A DNA stretch of 64,000 nucleotides from Motacilla alba alba (Eukaryota > Chordata > Aves > Passeriformes > Motacillidae). Shown here piece by piece: positions 24,350 to 34,154 of the stretch. Each line of letters starts with the position of its first letter. Position 1 is the first letter of the stretch. The notes beneath the pieces were generated by a model, which was not told the DNA's origin, did no database searches, and saw nothing but the letters and a program-made list of their open reading frames with translations. Position numbers and translations under genes: made by a program. Where the stretch lies: NCBI RefSeq assembly GCF_015832195.1, contig NC_052016.1, positions 25,379,129-25,443,128 on the forward strand. The letters run 5' to 3'.

Positions 24350-27300
24350 CTGAGAGAAGGATGTTAAGATTTCACTAACAAAGTGTACGCTATTTCCAGG
24401 AGAAGAGAAAGTAGTGGTTAAATGCTCAAAAAGCTTTCCAAGGCATAAAGAGTTTTGAGGTCTGCATTTGCTGCCAAAACTTCTTTAATTCACTGGTGAT
24501 GTTTCTGCTATTCTGGATCCAAAAACCCAGCTGGTCTTTGGGAGGTGATAGGCAGCTGGTGGTAAGAAACCCAGTTATTTTAGATACAGTCTTTGTGTGC
24601 ATGTGGAAATACTTCCTTTTTCAAAACATTGTAAATGTCAGATTCATAATTTATAGGACTGCTACTGCATTAATTTGCTATGAAAGCTCAGTTGAAAATG
24701 GGCCGTTAGGGAAGCTTATCATGATACTCCACATAGTCTCTGTGAGGGTAAGTCACAGAGCTCAGCTCTACCTAATATGTTGTAGCCAGAATGTTATATG
24801 AATTTACCTTTCATCTCTCCCATGGAAGTTTTCAGAATAGAACCATGACAGAACATTTATAACCATATTTCTATCAGCTGAGAAAGAAGAGAAATTTATG
24901 GTCATGTTGACATAACTCCTGCTGACAAAAGGAGTGCTTTAGTCAGCAGAGTTCCCTCTGTTGGCTGTGAGGGGGCAGTTGCACCAGCACAAAAGCTCTT
25001 GCTGGTCAGGATGTGGCCCAAATCCCTCGAGGCTCTCCTGACACAGGGGTGTTTCGCACGTCTTTTTTGCCAGTTGACCACACAAGTCCTATTCACTTCC
25101 TTGTCACTGTAACTCTCTAGGAGCCTTGGGGAATCTGAAAGGATACTGTAGGAAATATGGAAGGTGTAATTCCCTGCTGGCAGGCCCTCTGCAAAGCGCT
25201 GAACCCGTCTGACACGCCGGTAGAGATTCCTGAACGTCGCAAAGGCCGACACTCGCATCCAGATGATGAAGTCATCGTTCACATAACCATTGTTCCTCTC
25301 ATCTTCCTCGTCTAACAGATACACTGGTTTCTTCCAGTAAGGAGGTCTGGCTGTCCCTGGTCACAAAGAGACAAAGCAGGAAAGACGCTGTCAGTAAAAA
25401 CTGTGGTTGCTGAGATTCTGGGCCTCACACAACCAGCACAGAATATGAGCTATGGAAGAGACATAAGACACTGTCCAAAATTATATATAAGCCAGATAAC
25501 AGCATGTCCAAGCATGTCCACTCACCTCAAACACAAATTAACAGTTTAACAGTACCCAGGGGCTACTACACATTAGAGCATTCAAGCACAGGAGAAACAA
25601 AGTGACTTGCACAAGTGAAAATACTGTTTATTCTGGATTCTTGTCTCTTCAGCAAGCAATATGTTCTCTATAATGAGGAGCTTGCCTTCATTTTTACACA
25701 TTAATATATTCCTGTGCAACCAGAAAGGCACCTTTTTGCAGCCTAATGGCACAGCCTAGGACATTCAGAATCTGTCCCATGAAGACGACTTAGATCATTA
25801 GCTCTGACATATTGCACTCAGCTCAGCACTGCCCTGATCCACAACAGGAAGCTTTTAGCCCCAACTCAATAGAGATCAACCATAACAAGGAAACAGCCCT
25901 AGGAAACAAGTCTGAAAGAACTAGTGACAAAGGCAGCCTCTCATGTCTCACAACTGCCCAAGAATCTGCAAAGGCATGAAGGAAAGATGGGATATGCAAT
26001 TCTCCTTCACAGATATTTTCAACAGGAAAAAAAAAAAAAAAAGCAACTGCTTCTTTGCTTTCTCTGGACAGATTAATCATTACAAGAAACTATAAAGAAG
26101 GGTGTTGATGTGGGCTAACTTCAGTCTTCCAAAACCATTTTCTCTCAATTTCTTTGGTCACTGATAAAAAAAGTTAAAAGGTGATATTTTTGGCTAAATG
26201 TGCCTTCTGCTGTCAGTTACCCTCTAAACCCTGCTTCTTCAACTTGCTTTCTTGCTATTTCTCCCAAATGTGATTTTTTCTGAGAATGGTAGACATATGA
26301 AGGGGGAGATAGGGAAGCCATTGAAAGATAAGGACCACCAGCAGAACCATTCTTACCTGCAAATGCAGAAGAGAGATTGTATGATTCAGGATTGCGAAAT
26401 TTCACATTTTTATCTGTCCACCAACTGTTTCCAGTCTTCAGCAGTGGCACTTGAATCATAGATGAGTTATAATTGTAAAACAGATCAATAGTATCTGCAG
26501 GGAATACAAAAAGCAACATCTGTGAGTCAGACAGTCATTCTATTTGCCAGCAAGACTAACAAAAAAAAAAAAAAAAAAGGGCACATTGAAGCATCTTTCA
26601 AGTGCATAGAAAACCTGAACATCCTGGGTATGTATGGACACACGTTTCACAAGAAGAACTAAGGTACTAGAGTCTTAGAACAACTGAAGTTTTAAAGACT
26701 GAACATTTCCTACCAGTCCCTGTGTATATTGTGCATGCTTCTCATGTCCATCAACTCCTGGGGGACTACCTTCTTTGCAAATCTCTTTATGAGCTCTCTA
26801 GCTAGTTGCAGAAGTTACTGTCCTAGCTGGTTTCCCCTAGAATTTCTTTGACAGTTGTCCCAAAACTTTGCTATACATGATGTGTTTTCAGGTTCCAGGG
26901 AAGAATTGAAAGCACAATCAAGGGAATCCAGTCCTTTGGAAAAAAAAATTGCTTTAGTTTTATGCCAGTTAGAGCTTGCTTACCAACTTGGACACAAACA
27001 CTTTCTTCAATCAAAAACCATTTAGTTAAAATTGTGCCTAACCATGCCATCCAGTTTCAGTGGGTGAACAGCACTTGTTTTTATCCATTACTATTTTCCT
27101 ACATAGATTAGGTTAACATAAGGCAGAAACATTACAGGATGCATTAACAGCTCTGTAAACCCCTAGGCAGCCAATGGGATGATGGGCAGGGACAATCAGA
27201 TGATACAGAAGTTGCCTTTTAGGAGACATGAAAAACACAACTCAGCTGCACAAGCATTAATGAAAACACAGTCTTTTTTTGTTTCCTTGTACAAAACCTG

Positions 27301-30300
27301 TGTTCACGCAGCTCCTTAAAGCTCAGACACAGTCTTCTGGGAAATGATCCTTCTGTGGCCCACCACATCCCCAGCTATTTGTTACCACTTCATTAACAGG
27401 AATTGCAGTGCTCTGAGCTCTGCCTGCTCAGTTGCTTGTCTTGACTCTCCCTCACATGCTCCAGAACAGCGTGGGCTGCACACAGCTGGGCTCTGCTGGC
27501 CTAGGTCTGAGCCCAGCCCAGTAAATCCCACTTCCAGCAGCAGGTGGGTAAGCAGGCAGATGAAAATCAAATGGATCTAGAAGTTACTGAATGCAACTGG
27601 CTTTCACAAATCCCTTGGTGTAGGTGGCGCAGCTGCTTGGAAAGAGCTGCTGCCTTCTCAAAACCTGCTGCATGGAACAGGTTAAAAAAAGGGTGAGAGC
27701 AAGGAGTGGTAGAAATTGGAAGACAAAAAAGATGGGGTAGTGGAGAAAAGTCTAGGTTTTTTTTCTTGCTTTTCTTTCCAAAGATACATTCTGCAATCTC
27801 CCAAGTGTACTCAGAAACAGATTATGCCCACAACGAAGATCAAATCCAGGATCAAATTAAGACTATGTATGCTTCCAGCATTCTAGAACAAAAATGAAAC
27901 CGGGTAGATCCAAAGATCCAAAGTAAAGCGGAGAATGTGGAGAGTCCCTCCTTCTAAGCACATGATTGTGGGAAGGCAGAATCTGGGCTCTGCCATCTGT
28001 ATAAGAATGTGCTTTTTAGCACATTTTATGGAAAAAAGACTCTTTTTCCTACATGAAAGTATGGGGAGATGAAAGTGTTCAAATTGTAGATATTGAGCAA
28101 AGGCCTCCATGCTAAAGTAAGCAGATGTTAAAGTAGCTGTGATCCCATGAGAAGTTTGAACAGAGAAGGAGAGAAGAGTGATGAAGATCCTGTGCTCCCA
28201 GGAAGAAGAGGATTTCAGATACAAATAATGAGAACCTTTGCCTTTAAATAGCTCAACTTTAAAACAGTACCCCATAAGTTGACATGGCCCATAAACACAG
28301 CTGTGGGAAAAGCTTGTGAAAAATGGGAGGGATCTCACAATTGCAGATTTCCCCTGGCAGCTGATATTCATGGAGAGAGCCAGGAGAGAACTGTTTTATT
28401 GTAGAGAAGTCTCCATAACATTAACAAGAGAGACTTCTCTCCCTAAGTGAACTGAAGAAAGACTATTCTAGCCAAGAAATCTCAAATTAGCAAACCAAAA
28501 CCACAACACCCTCCTTCTAAGAACATGATTGTGGGAAGGCAGAATCTGGGCTCTCCATCACTGTACAGGAATGTGCTTTTTGGCAAGGAAGTACATGAAA
28601 TCTGTTGTATCCTTGTTCCTTATTTCAAGAGGGCCTAAATTCATCACTCCTGCTGTACACTCACATGGAAGAGGGCCTTAGAAAATGAGAAATCTCCCTC
28701 AGTTTCCAAACAAGAGCCAAGTTACTAAACAGTAGGAAGCAGAGCCTCACGTTCACCAGAGCAGCACCACCAAACAAAGCCTTTTATGGGAGAAAGTAGA
28801 GGCCTTGCAGTACCAGGTTTGCCCTGTCCTGGGATAAGGGAATAGTTTCAAGAAGAAATCAGGAAGGGGCAGAGGAAGGTGCCACGTACCATTGAACATG
28901 CTGTTGGCAATGGCCCCGCACGGCGCCATCGGGGTCCCGTTCCGGTAGGTGCTGAAGGGCGCGCAGTAGCTCCTCTGGATCTGCATTCAAGGTCACACAA
29001 CAATCAGGCACAGAGCCAGGGTTTGGTTTTAATCGGTGTCCTCCCATGCCTTTTTCTGAAAAGCCACTGAACAATTACGTCTCCAGTACCTTTTGGTCAC
29101 ATTAGAGAGACATCAAATAAATGGGTCAGCAGTTCAGAACGCCTTCCATATCTAGGCACAGAAACTTAAGGTCTTCACCAAATTCTGCTGCCGACTTGCA
29201 AGCTCCAGACTACAAAAACCAGGTTTGGGGATCTGCTATTGTAAAATGGCTACAACTGAAAATGTTCCAGTGAAGTCTTGGCTTACCCTAAAACATCTTA
29301 TTTTACCTTCTTTTTAATTCTGACCTGGTCTTAATTAGTGCTGGAGAACAGCAGATGTAGTTGCCCAAATTACTGCAGGTCAACAAGGCCAAATCTTGAT
29401 GTATGAAGATACAGAATGAAAAACAGAAGTCCACCTCAGCTTTACCACATCTTTCCTACTCCATTTTATAAGAAACTATAAATCTTCAGGTTTCAACATA
29501 CAAACATTTTCAAGTAACTCCAATGAGCTGTGTATCTGATCAGCACAAAAGCCACAAGCAGCTGCATCTGGATGCAAACAAACAAGCTGACAGGACATCT
29601 GGAGAGTTTTAGGAAGTGGTTTACAGAAATGAGGAACATGTCTTGAGAGTTGTAAGAAGCATTTTATAGAAACAACAGATTACCATGGCACAACCATTGA
29701 TGTGTGGACTATGTGTATGTTAAGAAATGCTACTTTTAAGCCAAAGAAAATATGCTTTAGATTTGTAAGTAAAAATCGGAATGCCATGATTGCATTCTCC
29801 AGTTTCCTTATGCAGGTGTGCTGCAGGTGATGCTGTCTACTCCCTCTTTAGACTTCTGAATTGCATACTTAGAATGCTACATGATCACTTATTTCAGAAC
29901 TCACCTTTTCCTGCTCCTTGCCTGCTTCCAAAGCCAGATGGCAAAACTAAAGACTTAGAATAACTTCATTCCCTAGCTAGGGCTAGGGAATAACTTAATT
30001 CCCTAGCACAGCTTAAAACACTTCTGGCTAAGAAGACTGACAACACAAGAAGGAAAAGCTTTCTGTATATTTATTTGGAAAAGACAATGTATTTTTAATC
30101 AGCACTACAAGGTGCAGGTTTGAGAACTGCAACACAGGACTGACATCTTTTATTTACCCCCCACCCCCTTCAACCTTCCTCTCTTATTAACTTATTAGGC
30201 ATAATGGCCCCAACAACCATAAAAGCCGGGACCAAGCACTGAAAATCTCTACTTTATTATTCCCTAGAGGCACCTAAACACACTTATGGCTCTGCCTAGC

Positions 30301-32759
30301 TGGCTCTCCATATGGTCAAAGGCACACCTGCTGGAAGTGCTGCTGATCTCACAACAGCAAAACAAAACTTACATTTACATTTCGGCCCAACAGCTGTGCG
30401 TCACTTCTCGATCTCACGTATCGACGGTGGTTTTGATAGAAGTTTTGCAGACCATAGTACATAAAAACATCACCCTAGAATCCAAGCATAAATCCCTTCA
30501 ATAAGGAGAGTACATGAAGGCAATGAGAAATTGCCTCCTATTACTTGCTAAAAAAGAGGGGAAGAGAGTACTCATATTAAAATGTCTGTAACTACACCCT
30601 AAGCAATACAGCAGTGATGGGCTAGAATCTAATCTTTACCCTAACGGTAAGTTTTTATGTTTTGGCACAAATTAAACATAATTTAAATCACCAAACAAAA
30701 CCTAAAATAAAAATGCCTGATAATTATTTTACTCAAGATGGCATGGTTGGCCAAGAACTTGCAATGACTATGAATCATATTGCAGAGACACTCATTTTCC
30801 ATAAAAGAAGGTGCACAAAAACCTTCACATTAAAAGAAGAATGCTGGGCAGGCAAATCATGCATGAAAGGTAATTATGCAACTATAAAAAACCCATTATT
30901 TAGTTAAATTAACTTCTCATCTCAAACATCACTGTAATCTGAAGAATTACAAAGTATTTTAACAGCCTTCTCAATACTGAAGAATCCTAAAGTGACTTTA
31001 AATTACACTGTCATTTTAAGGGATCATTTATTTAGTACTAAGTATAAAATCTCCTTGGCAGAACATGAAGCGTTTTAACTGTCTCAATAACATGACCTGG
31101 TAGTTTAAGGACGGAAACAAAGGATACTTTTTCCAAAAGAAACTTCAGAATCACATTGCTAGACCTGAATTATTTCAAGGACCTACAGGATCAGCAGCAC
31201 AACTCTTGTAAAAATGACTACAGGGGTCTACTTATGTAAAGTGGTCAGAGCTTCAGATTTCCTTCTCACTTGAGAGCTTAGCAGGGCAGCAACAACCAAT
31301 CCCAGGCCAAGGGCAAGGCTTTGCCTCTGACTCAGAGAGATAGAGAGAGGTCACCTCCACAATCAAACACCATTTCCTCCACCCCCTTCTTCTCCTTGGA
31401 CATCTCCCAAACTAGGGGCCTGGTCTTGATTATAAATGCCAAAATGAACAACAAAGGCAAAAGTGTAAAATTTTGAGCATTACATGTTCTGAAAAAGTAC
31501 AAAGCGAATTTATTCAGGAGCTCTACAGAACAGAATTCCTGTCTTTTATCATTTAGGGATATAAGTAACAAGTGGTATGCAGCAACCTGAGTTGGTTTTT
31601 GTACCCACTTACCAATATATCTTCCTTTAGCGTGAAATTAATAGAACAGTGGCATTCCTTATTCCAGTTAGAGGAATTTTCACGAAGCTTTGAACAATCT
31701 GAGCATTTATCTGAATAATCTATCTGTCAGAGAAATTAACAAGCAAATATATTGTAATAAAGAACATGCTCATAGGAAAAGGTTAGTGTTTTAGGTCCAA
31801 GGCTTCTCAGGGCTGTTCTCTTCTAAGTGACCTTGGACTGCCAAAAACATTGTTGAAAATGAAGAGGCAGAGTGAGGACTTGGCCTCAATGAACAACCAC
31901 AACATTTATCCCTATTTTAAAGCTGGTTTAAAGCCTTTTGATGACCATTGCAGAACTTTCATGTCGGCTCCTTGGCAAAGGAGTGCTGAGTGAAGAACAC
32001 TCTGGGCTGGCTGACCAAGTAATGCTTGACAAATCCCCACATGGCCCACCCCCACTGAGCAGCCTGGGTTTAGTGCTGAGTGTTGGCTCCAAACAGGAGT
32101 CTATTTGCAACACCACAGGTCTGAATAACCTTTTCTGCAGGAGGGATTTAAACATTAGGGCTCCCTGCATTTCAAGATTTAGCCCAGCAAACATGTATGT
32201 TTTTATAGTGTCAAGCACTCTCTGAGGGATTTGCTAATTTCTCTTCAAAACCCCAGAAGATAATGACAAAATTTTGGTATTAGCAGCCAGTGGCAGTTAT
32301 TATCACCCATATTTCAGATATTACCACCCAGGTAATTTCAGATATTACCACCCAGTGTTCTGATTTTATTGATGACCGACTGCCTCTGAAGACTTTCACA
32401 GGAATACCAGCTGCAGGACACATGTCCAAGGCATGAAGCCATTGCTATTATTTTTATTCAGAAGCAAAATCTCAAAGCCTTTTCTCTCCAAACCTGGCCT
32501 GGTTTCTACTTTACAGAATATCAAAGAACATCACTCCCAAACCAACCTGTATTTCTCTGACGCTGTTTGCAGACAGGACAAGGCAGACTCCCACAGTGAG
32601 GCAGAATGCCCCTGTCAGAAAGAAGCTGGAGAGCACAGATGCAATGGTGAGCTGGGGCTTCCAAGCTGGCAGCCTCTGCTGTTTGAATGCACTGTTATCT
32701 GGACACCTGGAAGGCTGGGCTTCTCCTTCTCTGGGAAGAACATTTGTCTTGTTTTTCAT
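24159..32759 (-). CDS. TMEM30C: TMEM30C-like CDC50 family protein, complete, 7 coding exons
   Basis: Joined exons (5' to 3'): 32547-32759, 31613-31723, 30373-30474, 28890-28980, 26357-26494, 25147-25356, 24159-24349. All introns are GT-AG, all phases match, and the total is 1056 nt for 351 residues plus TGA. The layout is that of CDC50/TMEM30: short cytosolic N-terminus with [13 protein letters not shown] (residues 21-33), membrane segment about 37-63, large exoplasmic loop, second membrane segment about 314-339, basic tail. The loop keeps the family cysteines (C78, C81, C95, C97 and the C148/C163 pair), the block [11 protein letters not shown] (162-172) and [12 protein letters not shown] (197-208). 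N-glycosylation sequons sit at N87 and N100. CDC50 proteins escort P4-ATPase flippases from the ER and are needed for their activity. TMEM30A is the close alternative; TMEM30C is chosen because the gene abuts CMSS1, where the human TMEM30C remnant lies (from memory). TMEM30B is intronless, so it is excluded. Confidence 0.88.
25147..25356 (-). CDS. TMEM30C: TMEM30C coding exon 6
   Basis: Codes residues 219-288 plus the first base of N289, with the conserved core [21 protein letters not shown] followed by IIWMR. The frame stays open past the donor, but the continuation loses all family similarity. The donor GTATCC at 25146 is weak by consensus, yet it joins the final exon in phase and restores the conserved N-F-P-V junction. 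Confidence 0.88.
26357..26494 (-). CDS. TMEM30C: TMEM30C coding exon 5
   Basis: Codes residues 173-218 plus the first base of G219, with the family signature [12 protein letters not shown] at 197-208. The acceptor has a strong pyrimidine tract ending in CCTGCAG; the donor is GTAAGA. The phases match exons 4 and 6. Confidence 0.92.
27946..28020. repeat. Direct repeat, copy 1 of 2
   Basis: About 75 bp beginning CCCTCCTTCTAAG and continuing through GATTGTGGGAAGGCAGAATC to GAATGTGCTTTTT. The second copy is at 28509-28584 with a few substitutions and small gaps. TMEM30C intron 4. Confidence 0.9.
28403..28440. repeat. 11-bp inverted repeat, 16-nt loop
   Basis: AGAGAAGTCTC (28403-28413) and GAGACTTCTCT (28430-28440) are exact reverse complements. 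It lies between the two copies of a direct repeat in TMEM30C intron 4. Confidence 0.8.
28509..28584. repeat. Direct repeat, copy 2 of 2
   Basis: The partner of 27946-28020, with the first 46 bases nearly identical and the rest diverged by short indels. The copies are 563 bp apart. Confidence 0.9.
28890..28980 (-). CDS. TMEM30C: TMEM30C coding exon 4
   Basis: Codes residues 143-172 plus the first base of D173. It contains the C148/C163 pair and the signature [11 protein letters not shown]. Acceptor AATGCAG, donor GTACGT. It enters in phase 0 and leaves after one base of the next codon. Confidence 0.92.
29957..30008. repeat. Tandem duplication, about 22-bp unit
   Basis: GAATAACTTCATTCCCTAGC is followed 11 bp later by GAATAACTTAATTCCCTAGC, joined by CTAGGG units. 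TMEM30C intron 3. Confidence 0.85.
30373..30474 (-). CDS. TMEM30C: TMEM30C coding exon 3
   Basis: Codes residues 109-142, including the highly conserved [15 protein letters not shown] block. Acceptor TTCTAG, donor GTAAGT, phase 0 at both ends, 34 codons. Confidence 0.92.
31613..31723 (-). CDS. TMEM30C: TMEM30C coding exon 2
   Basis: Codes residues 72-108, starting [10 protein letters not shown] and ending [11 protein letters not shown]. It carries the CxxC...CxC cysteine cluster (C78, C81, C95, C97) and two N-glycosylation sequons (N87, N100). The acceptor follows a T/C-rich tract ending in CTGACAG; the donor is GTAAGT. Both ends are phase 0. Confidence 0.9.
32311..32355. repeat. Tandem duplication, 24-bp unit
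   Basis: ATTTCAGATATTACCACCCA occurs at 32311 and again at 32335. TATCACCCAT just before may be an older partial unit. TMEM30C intron 1. Confidence 0.9.
32547..32759 (-). CDS. TMEM30C: TMEM30C coding exon 1
   Basis: Codes residues 1-71: start codon, the family N-terminal motif and the first membrane helix, ending in VREIQ. The ATG at 32757-32759 has A at -3, a favourable initiation context, and gives an N-terminus of usual family length. The donor is GTTGGT and the phase is 0. A further non-coding 5' exon cannot be excluded. Confidence 0.88.
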
Positions 32760-33939
32760 TTTCTTCTTGGTGAGAGAAAGGAGTAATATCCTTGTGCTGC
32801 AGACTGTTTCAGTTGAGATACTGTCTTTATTGCTGGCAGACTATATTCGTTGTTCAAACTTGCATTATGGTGAGGAATTACTTATTAACTAGATCTCTCT
32901 CTTCCTTGTTTTCTGTATTTGTGCCTGGATCCCATGATCAGCTTGTACCAATCAAGTGATTGTGTACTTTGATCAGGGTGTCCAGTTCATTCCTCCTGGA
33001 AAAGCTTAGATATATTTTTCCTACTCCACAGCTCATTAGGATTTGTTATGACTTATTAATTTGCAGGGATACTGGCAGCTATACTGAAATTTCTGTGTCA
33101 TTTCAGATGCATTATTTCTTCTCCCTTCACTTCCATAGCTGCCCAGCTAACAGGCATGGCATACAAGGAAAGGAGTTCTACTCCAGTTGCATTGGATTCC
33201 ACTGGGGAGGACTGCAGGTGCTGAGACAGCACTGGACAGAGAACATGGCTTTGGAAGACCAAACCAATTTTCTTAACCTATTACATTCATTGCTATTGAC
33301 TGAGATGTGATTAAAGGTTGTAAAAAGGTTGTGTGTTCTTTATCATAGAAGGACAACTCATTTTTAAAATATCCAATTTGGATCAATGGCTTTCCAAGAT
33401 ACTGATGATTTCCTCATCTCTATTCATCTTGTTATCTAAAAAAGAATCCATCCATTCCCTACTATCTGCAATAACAAAACAATCACCCAGAAATGACCTC
33501 ATTTTAATTTAAATGGACAAACATAAGAATACTTTTTGCACACTTCAACAGTTTAACCAAAATAAAATCTCAGTATAATATACAGATAATTTATCATGTA
33601 AGAGCAAAAAGCAGCATTTGGTTAGCTCTAGAACAGATCGGTGAAAAATACCTTTTCACCATGTTACTGAAATTCATACAACTTTTTCAAAGATCCCCAA
33701 GAGCATGTAGATTACCCCTCTCATGAGAGAAATACATGTCTCATTTGCAACAGCACAGTGAGGGAACAGAGAATTGAGCTGTGCAAAGACTTTCACACCC
33801 ATATTTGCTCATCTTCAAAGTCTTACTTGTGACATGTAGTAGTACATCTAGCAGGTGAAAGCAGTGTAATTCTGATTTCAGTATGACATTGTTCCAGCAA
33901 TAAAAATAATACTAGAACTACAAACAAAACTTCTGGGTT
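32760..33939. other. CMSS1-TMEM30C spacer
   Basis: About 1.2 kb between the candidate CMSS1 polyadenylation signal and the TMEM30C start codon. It should hold the TMEM30C promoter and 5' UTR, but no CpG-rich island is present and no certain TATA box was picked out. A testis-type, CpG-poor promoter would fit, by inference. Confidence 0.4.
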
Positions 33940-33945
33940 TTTATT
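33940..33945 (-). terminator. Candidate CMSS1 polyadenylation signal
   Basis: AATAAA on the minus strand about 126 nt past the CMSS1 stop codon, the nearest such hexamer. It would place the CMSS1 transcript end about 1.2 kb before the TMEM30C start codon. Confidence 0.55.
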
Positions 33946-34070
33946 AAAAGAAAACTCAGAAAAAGTTGCAATGTGCCTTCTGTACTGAGACCTCTGAAAA
34001 GTCAAAATTCAGTTGCAGGCAGGATAGTAGTAAAATGCAGCTGCAAATTACTTCCTTGTTAGTAAACTCA

Positions 34071-34154
34071 TTAAAAGAGTCCCAGCTTCACAGATCCATC
34101 TCTGCACAGCTTTATAATACTCTTCTCCAGTAGGTCAATTGTTTCTTTCTTTAT
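34071..34154 (-). CDS. CMSS1: CMSS1 terminal coding exon 10
   Basis: 27 codons, [12 protein letters not shown] through SVKLGLF, then TAA at 34071-34073. The ending KLGLF is the family C-terminus. The acceptor is GTTTTCTTCAG. It lies about 4.4 kb from exon 9, across an intron that holds a CR1 copy. Confidence 0.93.
   Translation of the reverse strand: MKKETIDLLEKSIIKLCRDGSVKLGLF

Noticed and set aside
24902..25146. In-frame extension of TMEM30C exon 6 to a TGA at 24902
   Set aside because: Family similarity stops exactly at the GT donor at 25146, and the in-phase exon 24159-24349 supplies the conserved second membrane helix.
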